This document shows positions 42,609 through 51,114 of a stretch of DNA of 61,103 nucleotides, one piece after another (position 1 is the stretch's first letter; the number at the start of each line of letters is the position of its first letter). This DNA is from Nesterenkonia sp. PF2B19 (GTDB taxonomy: Bacteria; Actinomycetota; Actinomycetes; Actinomycetales; Micrococcaceae). The translations under genes were made by a program, and so were the position numbers. The notes under the pieces were generated by a model. That model searched no databases. It saw only the letters and a program-made list of their open reading frames with translations, and was not told the DNA's origin. The DNA is taken from contig NZ_MDSS02000015.1 of the NCBI RefSeq assembly GCF_001758425.2, forward strand, positions 1 through 61,103. The letters run 5' to 3'.

Positions 42609-44131
42609 TTGGACACCTCCAGCGACCTGGACACCCCCAGCACCTCGCAGGACCTCATGAGGGTCCACGCGGGCAAGGTCATCGCCGTCCACATCAGCTA
42701 CGCCTCTCGGGCCGAGCAGCGCGGACGCCGCCCCGCGGCCCCGTCCTACTTCTTCAAGCCGGCCAGCTCACTGGCGCCGACCGAGGCCGCCGTCGAGCGC
42801 CCGGCCGGTACGGAGCTGCTGGGCTTCGAGGGGGAGATCGCCCTGGTCATCGGGCGCCGCGCCCGCCGCCTCGCCCGGGATGAGGCGTGGGCGCATGTCG
42901 GTTGGATCACCGCCGCCGACGACCTCGGCCTGTATGACCTGCGCGGCAACGACAAAGGCTCCAACGTCCGCAACAAGGGGCGGGACGGCTACACCCCGCT
43001 CGCCCCGCAGCTGATCCCCGCCGCCGACGTCGACCCCTCCGCCCTGCGCATCCGCACCTGGAAGAACGGCCACCTCGTCCAAGAGGACACGTCGGCCGGC
43101 ATGATCTTCCCCCTCCCCCAGCTCGTGGCGGACCTCTCCCAGCATCTGACCTTGGAGCCCGGAGACATCATCCTCACCGGCACCCCCGCCGGCGCCTCGG
43201 TGGCTCAGCCCGGCGACGTCGTCGAGGTGGAGGTCGACGTCGTGGGAGACCCCGAGCAGGCCCCGCGCTCCAGCGGCCGACTGCGCACCCCGATCGTCAA
43301 AGGGCCCGGAGACTTCGATCCCGACCTCGGGAGCCTGCCGCGCGTGGACGACCTCCAGCGCGAGGAGGCCTGGGGATCGCGCCAGGCTGCCGGGCTGCCG
43401 GAGCACACCACCGGGGTCGCTGAGGCCCTGCGGGAGAAGCTGGAGTCTGCTCCGGTGGCGGGCCTGACCCAGGAGATGCGCCGCCGCGGCTACAACACCG
43501 TCACCATCGACGGTCTGCGCCCCACCCGTGCGGGACGGAAGATGGTCGGCACTGCACGCACTCTGCGCTTCATCCCGGCACGCGAAGACCTGTTCCGCAG
43601 CCACGGCGGCGGCTACAACGCGCAGAAACGCGTCTTCGACGACGTCGGCGCCGGTGAGGTGATCGTCATCGAGGCCCGCGGGGAGACCGGCTCAGGCACC
43701 CTGGGCGACATCCTCGCTCTGCGCGCCCAGGCCCGCGGTGCCGCCGGTGTCGTCACCGACGGCGGGGTCCGGGACCACGCGACCGTCGCCGAGATCGACC
43801 TCCCCGTGTTCTGCCAGGGCCCCACCCCGCCGTGCTCGGGCGCCGACATGTCCCCTGGGACGTGGACGTCACCATCGCCTGCGGCGGGGCCGCCGTCCAG
43901 CCCGGTGATGTCATCGTCGGCGACGACGACGGCGTCGTCGTCCTGCCCCCGGAGATCGCCGAGGAGGTCGCCGACGCCGCCCTGGCCAAGGAGGCCGAAG
44001 ACGCTTGGGTCGCCGAGCAGGTCACCTCCGGCCACCCGGTGGACGGCCTGTTCCCCATGAACGCGCAGTGGCGGGCCCGCTACGAGGCCGAGACGGCCGG
44101 CGGGGCGACCGTGACGCAGGACCAGGCATGA
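42609..44131 (+). CDS. hpaG: Fumarylacetoacetate hydrolase-family / RraA-like fusion protein (frame broken near 43826-43832)
   Basis: The N-terminal half (residues 15-250) is an FAH-fold decarboxylase/isomerase of the HpaG type: GFEGEIALVIGRRARRL, then GSNVRNKGRDGY and ILTGTPAGA. The C-terminal half (from about 270) is an RraA-like domain with GGVRD near 385, the Arg-Asp of RraA-like aldolases and decarboxylases. E. coli HpaG has two FAH domains instead. The frame shifts at 43826-43832, where CQGPTPAVLGRRHVPWDVDV needs one extra base. The restored length is 507 residues. TTG 42609 is chosen because gaaggagc lies just upstream; ATG 42546 lacks a site. It overlaps the GntR start (ATGA). Confidence 0.8.
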
Positions 44132-44814
44132 GCACCCTGCGCATCGACGAGCAGGCCTCCAAGTCGGAGAAGACCTACCGCTGGATCCGGGAGCGCATCA
44201 TCGCCCGGGACTTCAACCCGGGCTACCGCCTGGTGCTGGGCACCATCGCCAAGGAGCTCGGCGTCAGCACGGTCCCGGTCCGGGAGGCTGTGCGGCGCCT
44301 GGAGGCCGAGGGACTCGTCGAGTTCGAACGCAACATCGGCGCCCGGGTGGCCATGGTGGACCAGAGCGAGTACATCGACACCATGCAGACCCTCGGCGTG
44401 CTCGAGGGCGCGGCCACCTCGCTGTCCCTCGGACGCCTGACCGAGGCTGACATCGCCCGGGCCGAGTCCATCAACGAGCAGATGCGCGCGCTGCTGGACC
44501 ACTTCGAGCCCACCGTGTTCACCGCGCTGAACGAGAAGTTCCACCGCGCCCTGGTGCACCGCTGCCCGAACCCGCACATCGCCGATCTGGTGGACCGCGG
44601 CTGGAACCGACTCTCCGGGCTGCGCAGCTCCACCTTCAGCTTCGTGCCGGAACGGGCCCCGCTCTCCGTGGCCGAGCACGAGGAGATCCTGGCGCTGATC
44701 CGGGCCCAGGCAGACCCGGTGGAGATCGAGATGGCGGTCCGCCGCCACAAATGGCGCACCGTGGAGGCCTACCGCAGCCACGAGCAGAACCTGACCCCTG
44801 ACACCCCGCAGTGA
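44128..44814 (+). CDS. GntR-family (FCD) regulator of the homoprotocatechuate operon
   Basis: The 228-residue product has a winged HTH at residues 15-75 (TYRWIRERIIARDF then ELGVSTVPVREAVRRLEAEGLV) and a FadR-C/FCD ligand domain with the metal-binding pattern (FHRALVHRCPN near 138, and later His residues). It is unusual in sitting inside the operon as its second gene, overlapping the end of the fusion gene by four bases, so it would be made together with the enzymes. Probable repressor relieved by an aromatic acid. Target region predicted at 42488-42530. Confidence 0.87.
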   Translation: MSTLRIDEQASKSEKTYRWIRERIIARDFNPGYRLVLGTIAKELGVSTVPVREAVRRLEAEGLVEFERNIGARVAMVDQSEYIDTMQTLGVLEGAATSLSLGRLTEADIARAESINEQMRALLDHFEPTVFTALNEKFHRALVHRCPNPHIADLVDRGWNRLSGLRSSTFSFVPERAPLSVAEHEEILALIRAQADPVEIEMAVRRHKWRTVEAYRSHEQNLTPDTPQ

Positions 44815-44825
44815 GAGGACGCCCG

Positions 44826-46367
44826 ATGAACTCCCTCGAGACCCAGACCTCGACCCCCGGCACCGACGCCGACGCCCACCGCCTGCCGGAGGATCTGCCG
44901 CAGAGCATCCAGCACTACATCGACGGCCAGTTCGTGGACTCCGCCGACGGCGACACCTTCGACGTGCTCGACCCGGTCACCAACGAGACCTACATCCAGG
45001 CCGCCTCCGGCAAGGCCGCCGACGTCGACCATGCCGTGGCCGCCGCACGGCGCGCCTTCACCGAAGGGCCCTGGCCGCGCATGCTCCCCCGCGAGCGCTC
45101 CCGGGTGCTGCACCGCATCGCGGACCTGGTGGAGACCCGCGGAGATCGGCTCGCCGAGCTGGAGTCCTTCGACTCCGGCCTGCCGATCACCCAGGCTCTC
45201 GGTCAGGCCCGCCGGACCGCCGAGAACTTCCGGTTCTTCGCGGACCTGATCGTCGCGCAGGCCGACGACGTCTACAAGGTGCCCGGCCGGCAGGTGAACT
45301 ATGTGAACCGCAAGCCCATCGGCGTCGCCGGTCTCATCACCCCCTGGAACACCCCGTTCATGCTGGAGAGCTGGAAGCTCGCCCCGGCCATCGCGGCCGG
45401 TAACACGGTGGTGCTCAAGCCGGCGGAGTTCACCCCGCTCTCCGCCGGCCTGTGGGCCGGCATCTTCGAGGAGGCCGGGCTGCCGCAGGGCGTGTTCAAC
45501 CTGGTCAACGGCTTCGGTGAGCAGGCCGGCGACGCCCTCGTCAAGCACCCGGAGGTCCCGCTGATCTCCTTCACCGGCGAGTCCGCCACCGGTCAGCTGA
45601 TCTTCGCCAACGCGGCCCCGTACCTGAAGGGCCTGTCCATGGAGCTGGGAGGGAAGTCCCCGGCGATCGTCTTCGCCGACGCCGACCTGGAGGCCGCTGT
45701 CAACGCCACCATCTTCGGGGTGTTCTCCCTCAACGGGGAGCGCTGCACCGCCGGTTCGCGGATCCTCGTCCAGCGGGAGGTCTACGACGAGTTCGTGGAG
45801 CGCTACGCCGCCCAGGCGAAGCGGGTGAAGGTCGGGCTGCCGCACCAGAAGACCACCGAGGTGGGCGCCCTGGTGCACCCGGAGCACTACGAGAAGGTCA
45901 TGAGCTACGTGGAGCTGGGCAAGACCGAGGGACGCCTGGTGGCCGGCGGCGATCGCCCCGAGGGCTTCGAGACCGGGAACTTCGTCGCCCCCACCGTCTT
46001 CGCCGACGTGCCGCCCACCGCGCGGATCTTCCAGGAGGAGATCTTCGGTCCGGTCGTCGCCATCACCCCCTTCGACACGGAGGAGGAGGCGCTCGCTCTG
46101 GCCAATGACACCCGCTACGGGCTGGCCGCCTACATCTGGACCAACGACCTCAAGCGGTCCCACAACATCGCCCAGGCCGTGGAGGCCGGCATGGTGTGGC
46201 TGAACTCCAACAACGTCCGAGACCTGCGCACCCCCTTCGGCGGGGTCAAGGCCTCCGGGCTCGGCCACGAGGGCGGGTACCGCTCCCTGGACTTCTACAC
46301 GGACCAGCAGGCGGTCCACATCAACCTCGGTGAGGTCCACAACCCGGTCTTCGGCAAGGCCGACTGA
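44826..46367 (+). CDS. hpaE: 5-carboxymethyl-2-hydroxymuconate semialdehyde dehydrogenase HpaE
   Basis: HpaE oxidises the ring-cleavage semialdehyde formed by HpaD. The 513-residue ALDH has TPWNTPFMLESWKLAPAIAAGN near 170 (in parts), the catalytic Glu in SMELGGKSP near 278, and the Cys in NGERCTAGSR near 312. Its C-terminal SGLGHEGGYRSLDFYTDQQAVHI resembles the HpaE group (TIGR02299-like). ATG 44826 has an agagg site; a GTG at 44811 overlapping the GntR stop is less likely. HpaD follows after 51 bases. Confidence 0.9.
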   Translation: MNSLETQTSTPGTDADAHRLPEDLPQSIQHYIDGQFVDSADGDTFDVLDPVTNETYIQAASGKAADVDHAVAAARRAFTEGPWPRMLPRERSRVLHRIADLVETRGDRLAELESFDSGLPITQALGQARRTAENFRFFADLIVAQADDVYKVPGRQVNYVNRKPIGVAGLITPWNTPFMLESWKLAPAIAAGNTVVLKPAEFTPLSAGLWAGIFEEAGLPQGVFNLVNGFGEQAGDALVKHPEVPLISFTGESATGQLIFANAAPYLKGLSMELGGKSPAIVFADADLEAAVNATIFGVFSLNGERCTAGSRILVQREVYDEFVERYAAQAKRVKVGLPHQKTTEVGALVHPEHYEKVMSYVELGKTEGRLVAGGDRPEGFETGNFVAPTVFADVPPTARIFQEEIFGPVVAITPFDTEEEALALANDTRYGLAAYIWTNDLKRSHNIAQAVEAGMVWLNSNNVRDLRTPFGGVKASGLGHEGGYRSLDFYTDQQAVHINLGEVHNPVFGKAD

Positions 46368-46418
46368 CCCCACCCTGCCCATCCCCTCTCACCCTCATCA
46401 GCAGCAAGGACGCTCAGC

Positions 46419-47528
46419 ATGACAGACACGAACCCGAACCCCCTCCCGACGCCCTCCACTCCGCCGCCGGACATCCTGCGGTGCGCCTCCATGGAGCTGG
46501 TGGTCACCGATCTGCAGCGCTCGCGTGACTTCTTCGTGGACGTGCTGGACCTGGTGGTCACCGAGGAGGACGAGGACGCCATCTACCTGCGCTCCATGGA
46601 GGAGTTCATCCACCACAACCTGATCCTCCGGAAGGGAGACGAGGCCGCCGTCGCCGCCTTCTCCTACCGGGTGCGCAGCCCGGAGGACCTGGACCGCGCC
46701 GAGGCCTTCTACCGGGAGCTGGGCTGCCCGGTGAAGAGGAACCCCGAGGGCTTCGTGAAGGGGCTGGGCGACTCGGTCAGGGTGCAGGACCCGCTGGGCT
46801 TCCCCTACGAGTTCTTCCATGAGGTGGAGCATGTGGAGCGGCTCGCCTGGCGCTACGACCTCTACTCCCCCGGAGCGCTGGTCCGCATCGACCATTTCAA
46901 CCAGGTCACCCCGGATGTGCCGCGGGCCGTGGGCTACATGGAGACCCTGGGCTTCCGCGTCACCGAGGACATCCAGGACGACGCCGGCACCACCTACGCC
47001 GCCTGGATGCGCCGCAAGCCCACGGTGCACGACACCGCCATGACCGGCGGGGCGGGCCCGCGGATGCACCACGTCGCCTTCGCCACCCATGAGAAGCACA
47101 ACATCCTGGCCATCTGCGACAAGCTGGGTGCGCTGCGGCTCTCCGACCACATCGAGCGCGGCCCCGGCCGGCACGGCGTCTCCAACGCGTTCTACCTGTA
47201 CCTGCGCGACCCCGACGGGCACCGCATCGAGGTCTACACCCAGGACTACTACACCGGCGACCCGGACAACCCGCGTGTGACCTGGGACGTCCACGACAAC
47301 CAGCGCCGCGACTGGTGGGGCAACCCGGTGGTCCCCTCCTGGTACACCGATGCCTCCACCGTCCTCGACCTCGAGGGCCGTCCGGTGCCCACCACCGAGC
47401 GCACCGACGACTCCGAGATGGAGGTCACCATCGGCGCCGATGGGTTCTCCTACACCCGCGCCGAAGAGGGCGAGGAGTCCATGCCCAGCTGGAAACAGGG
47501 CGAGTACAAGCTGGGCCACCAGCTCTGA
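46419..47528 (+). CDS. hpaD: 3,4-dihydroxyphenylacetate (homoprotocatechuate) 2,3-dioxygenase HpaD, VOC type
   Basis: HpaD cleaves homoprotocatechuate proximal to the side chain with Fe(II) or Mn(II). The 369-residue product has two pairs of VOC modules and matches the Brevibacterium fuscum/Arthrobacter enzymes. The metal ligands fall at His159, His218 and Glu271, a constant shift of four from His155, His214, Glu267. The C-terminal lid ending SWKQGEYKLGHQL is also typical. Fe versus Mn cannot be told from sequence. ATG 46419 has an aaggacgc site. No defect. Confidence 0.94.
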   Translation: MTDTNPNPLPTPSTPPPDILRCASMELVVTDLQRSRDFFVDVLDLVVTEEDEDAIYLRSMEEFIHHNLILRKGDEAAVAAFSYRVRSPEDLDRAEAFYRELGCPVKRNPEGFVKGLGDSVRVQDPLGFPYEFFHEVEHVERLAWRYDLYSPGALVRIDHFNQVTPDVPRAVGYMETLGFRVTEDIQDDAGTTYAAWMRRKPTVHDTAMTGGAGPRMHHVAFATHEKHNILAICDKLGALRLSDHIERGPGRHGVSNAFYLYLRDPDGHRIEVYTQDYYTGDPDNPRVTWDVHDNQRRDWWGNPVVPSWYTDASTVLDLEGRPVPTTERTDDSEMEVTIGADGFSYTRAEEGEESMPSWKQGEYKLGHQL

Positions 47529-47539
47529 GGGAGGAACCC

Positions 47540-48340
47540 ATGCTCACCGAGACACAGATCGGCCAGATCGCCGACGAGCTCGCCGACGCCGAGCGGGACC
47601 GCACCATGGTGCCGCTGCTGACCGCCCGTCACCCGGAGATGACCGTGGAGGACTCCTACGCGGTCCAGAACGAGTGGCGGCGTCGCGGCATCGCCGCCGG
47701 GCGACGCCCCACAGGACGCAAGATCGGCCTGACCTCCAAGGTCATGCAGGCCGCCACCGGCATCACCGAACCCGACTACGGCACGATCTTCGCCGACATG
47801 GTCCATGAGACCGGTGCGGTGCTTCAGCACGGGGACTTCACCGGGGTCAGGGTGGAGGTGGAGCTCGCCTTCGTGCTCGGCCGCGACCTCGCCGGTGCAG
47901 GGCTGACCGGCCGTGAGACCACGATCTTCGACGTCCTGGACGCCACCGACTACGTGGTCCCCGCTGTCGAGATCCTCTCCAGCCGCATCGAGATGGAGGG
48001 GCGCACCATCGTGGACACCATCAGCGACAACGCCGCGATGGGTGCCATGGTCCACGGCGGTCGGCCCGTGCGGCCCCACGACGTCGACCTCCGCTGGGTC
48101 TCCGCGCTGCTGTACCGCAACGAGACCATCGAGGAGTCCGGGGTGGCCGCCGCCGTGCTGGGCCACCCCGCCCGCGGGGTCGCCTGGCTGGCCGACCGGC
48201 TCGCCGGACACGGGGACCGGCTCGAGGCCGGAGAGATCATCCTGGCCGGGTCCTTCACCCGGCCGATGTGGGTCCACCCCGGCGACACCGTCCACTGCGA
48301 CTACGGAGACCTGGGAGCCGTGACATGCCGATTCATCTGA
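47540..48340 (+). CDS. hpaH: 2-oxohept-4-ene-1,7-dioate hydratase HpaH
   Basis: This 266-residue hydratase of the FAH-like HpcG/MhpD family adds water to 2-oxohept-enedioate. Visible are KIGLTSKVMQAATGITEPDYG near residue 57, the metal-binding Glu pair in VRVEVELAFVLGR near 104, and the C-terminal AGSFTRPMWVHPGD. ATG 47540 has a strong gggagg site. The 3' end overlaps hpaI by 16 bases. Alternative: a 2-oxopent-4-enoate hydratase, but the context favours HpaH. Confidence 0.9.
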   Translation: MLTETQIGQIADELADAERDRTMVPLLTARHPEMTVEDSYAVQNEWRRRGIAAGRRPTGRKIGLTSKVMQAATGITEPDYGTIFADMVHETGAVLQHGDFTGVRVEVELAFVLGRDLAGAGLTGRETTIFDVLDATDYVVPAVEILSSRIEMEGRTIVDTISDNAAMGAMVHGGRPVRPHDVDLRWVSALLYRNETIEESGVAAAVLGHPARGVAWLADRLAGHGDRLEAGEIILAGSFTRPMWVHPGDTVHCDYGDLGAVTCRFI

Positions 48341-49115
48341 CCCCCACGCTCCGCGAGCGCCTCGCCGCGGCCGACCGGCCCCTGATGGGCGGGTGGGTCT
48401 GCTCCGGATCCCCGATCATGGCCGAGGTCATGGCCGGCGGCGGGCTCGACGTGCTGCTGATCGACATGGAGCACGCCCCCAACGGGCTGGAGTCCGTGCT
48501 GGCCCAGCTGCATGCCGCCTCCGGCTATGAGGTCACCCCGATCGTCCGGGTGCCCTCCGCGGACCCGGTGATCATCAAGCAGGTGCTGGACCTGGGAGCG
48601 CAGAACATCCTGGTGCCGATGGTCTCCACCGCGCAGGAGGCCCGCGACGTGGCAGCGGCCGCGCAGTACCCGCCGGCGGGCGCCGCGGGATCGGCAGCGC
48701 CCTGGCCCGCTCCGGCCGATGGAGCCGGGTTCCCGGGTATCTGGCCCGCGGCGCCGAGCATGTCTCGGTGTTCGTCCAGATCGAGACCGTCGAGGGCGTG
48801 GAGAACGCCGAGACGATCGCCGGCGTGGACGGCATCGACGGCATCTTCCTGGGACCCTCCGATCTGTCCGCCTCCCTGGGGCTGCTCGGCCAGCAGACCC
48901 ACCCGGACGTCGTCGCCGCCGTCGAGCGGTCCTTCGCCGCCGGACGCGCCGCCGGAGTGCCGGTCGGCGTCAACGCCTTCGACCCGGACGTCGCCAGGGG
49001 CTACGTGGCCGCGGGCGCCGACTGGATCCTGGTGGGCGCCGACGTCTCCCTGGCCGCCCGCGGCGTCGAACGTCTCGCCGCCGAGTTCATCCCGTCCTCA
49101 CCCGCAGGAGCATGA
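48325..49115 (+). CDS. hpaI: 4-hydroxy-2-oxoheptane-1,7-dioate aldolase HpaI (frame broken near 48681-48688)
   Basis: HpaI splits the hydrated product to pyruvate and succinate semialdehyde. The HpcH/HpaI fold shows LIDMEHAPNGLE with a metal Glu, QNILVPMVSTAQEA, ARSGRWSRVPGYL, FVQIETVEGV with the second metal Glu, and FLGPSDLSASLG. The frame changes at 48681-48688, where YPPAG-ARGIGSALARSG needs one extra base in gcgccgcggg. The restored length is about 264 residues, as in E. coli (262). The stop overlaps the next ATG. Confidence 0.9.
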
Positions 49116-49117
49116 CG

Positions 49118-51014
49118 ATGCAGTTTCACCACCATGGCTACGTGTCCACGGATCCGCGCGTCCTCCCCGCGGAGGGGATCGGCCTGGACCGTCCCGACGA
49201 GCTGCCTGACGAGATGGACGTGCTCATCGTGGGCACCGGACCGGCCGGCATGATCGCCGCCGCCCAGCTCTCGCGGTTCCCCGACGTCCACACCCGGATC
49301 ATCGAACGCCGGCCGCAGCGGCTGGAGGTCGGCCAGGCCGACGGCATCCAGGCCCGCAGCGTGGAGACCTTCCAGGCCTTCGGCTTCGCCGAGGAGCTCT
49401 CCTGCGAGGCGTACCACATCACCGAGATGGCGTTCTGGAAGCCGGACACCGCGACCCCGGAGCACATCGTGCGCACCGCCCAGCCGGTGGACGACCCCCA
49501 GGACGTCAGCGAGTTCCCGCACCTGATCGTCAACCAGGCGCGCATCCTGGACCGCTTCGCCGAGTTCATGGAGCGCTCCCCCTCCCGGATGCGGCCCGAC
49601 TACGGGATCGAGTTCCTGGACCTCACCGTGGAGGACTCCGGGACCCACCCGGTGGCGGTGCGGGTCCGGCACACGGCCGGCCCCGCGAGGGCGAGGAGCG
49701 GGTGGTGCGCGCCAAGTACGTGCTCGGCGCCGACGGCGCCCGCAGCCGCGTGCGCGCCTCCATCGGCCGCAGCCTCGACGGCGACCAGGCGAACCACGCC
49801 TGGGGTGTGATGGACGTGCTGGCCCGCACCGACTTCCCCGACATCCGCCTCAAATGCGCGATCCAGTCCCACTCCGGGGGCAGCATCCTGCTGATCCCTC
49901 GCGAGGGCGGGCATCTGTTCCGCATGTACGTGGACCTCGGAGAGGTCACCCCGGAGCGCAAGGCCCGCATCCGGGAGACCACCGTGGAGGAGATCGAGCA
50001 GAAGGCCAACGAGATCCTGCACCCCTACACGCTCGAGGTCCGGCATGTCGCCTGGCACAGCGTCTACGAGGTGGGCCACCGGCTCACGGAGAAGTTCGAC
50101 GACGTCGACGACGCCTCCCGCAGCCCGCGGGTGTTCATCGCCGGCGACGCCTGCCACACGCATTCGGCGAAGGCAGGCCAGGGCATGAACGTCTCCATGC
50201 AGGACGGGTTCAACATCGGGTGGAAGCTGGGGCATGTGCTCACCGGGCGGAGCCCGGAGCAGCTGCTGAGCACCTACTCCGCGGAGCGTCAGGTCATCGC
50301 GCAGAACCTCATCGACTTCGACCGCGAGTGGTCCACGATGATGGCCAAGAAGCCGGAGGAGTTCGACGATCCCTCCGAGCTGGAGGACTTCTACGTCAAG
50401 ACCGCCGAGTTCCCGGCCGGGTTCATGACGCAGTATGAGCCTCGATGATCGTGGGCACCGATGAGCACCAGCAGCTGGCCTCCGGCTTCCCGGTGGGCAA
50501 GCGGTTCAAGTCCGCCCGCGTGGTGCGGGTCTGCGACACCAACCCGCTGCACCTGGGCCACCAGGCCGAGGCGGACGGCCGGTGGCGGATCTACGCCTTC
50601 GCCGACCGCCCGGCCGCCGGACAGCCCTCCGCGCTGACCGACTGGGCCCGGTGGCTGGCCGAGTCGCCGGACTCCCCGGTGGTGCGCTGCACTCCTGAGG
50701 GGGCGGACCTGGATGCGCTGTTCGACGTGAAGGTCATCTACCAGCAGCGGCACACCGAGTTCGAGGTCACCGACGCCCCACGGATCTTCCTGCCGGAGGT
50801 CGGCCCGTACCAGCTGCCGCAGTACGAGAAGGTCTTCGCCGTGCTGGAGGGCGAGGACATCTTCGAAACCCGCGGCATCTCCCGAGACGGCGCCGTCGTC
50901 GTGGTCCGGCCCGACCAGTACGTGGCCCATGTGCTGCCGCTGACGGACACCGCGGGGCTGGCGGCGTTCTTCGCGCAGAACACCCTGGACGCGCGGACGC
51001 GGGTACGCGCCTGA
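49118..51014 (+). CDS. FAD-dependent aromatic hydroxylase, MobA (3-hydroxybenzoate 4-monooxygenase) type; frame broken near 49685 and 50438
   Basis: This class A flavoprotein has DVLIVGTGPAGMIAAAQL near residues 28-45, then GADGARSRVR, and FIAGDACHTHSAKAGQGMN. A thioredoxin-like C-terminal domain covers FPVGKRFKSARVVRVCD through VVRPDQYVAHVLPL. It resembles Comamonas MobA throughout. Two single missing bases split it into three frames, at about 49685 (before EGEERVVRAKYV) and about 50438 (before SMIVGTDEHQ). The restored length is about 632 residues. It could 4-hydroxylate 3-hydroxyphenylacetate to homoprotocatechuate. ATG 49118 has aggag seven bases upstream; ATG 49112 overlaps the hpaI stop. 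Confidence 0.85.
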
Positions 51015-51031
51015 GGGGCGCCTTTCCCAGT

Positions 51032-51094
51032 GGCTCTGCGGTTCGGGCCCTTATGAAGACGAACATCGCGTCATAAGGCCCGAACCGCAGAGCC
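51032..51094. terminator. Long hairpin between convergent genes
   Basis: Arms of 25 and 24 bases (ggctctgcggttcgggccc... at 51032-51056, complement at 51071-51094) with one bulged base enclose a 14-base loop. It follows the MobA-type gene and faces the end of the next gene, so it can stop transcripts from both sides. Confidence 0.75.
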
Positions 51095-51114
51095 AACTGC
51101 TGTGCCGGGGCCGT

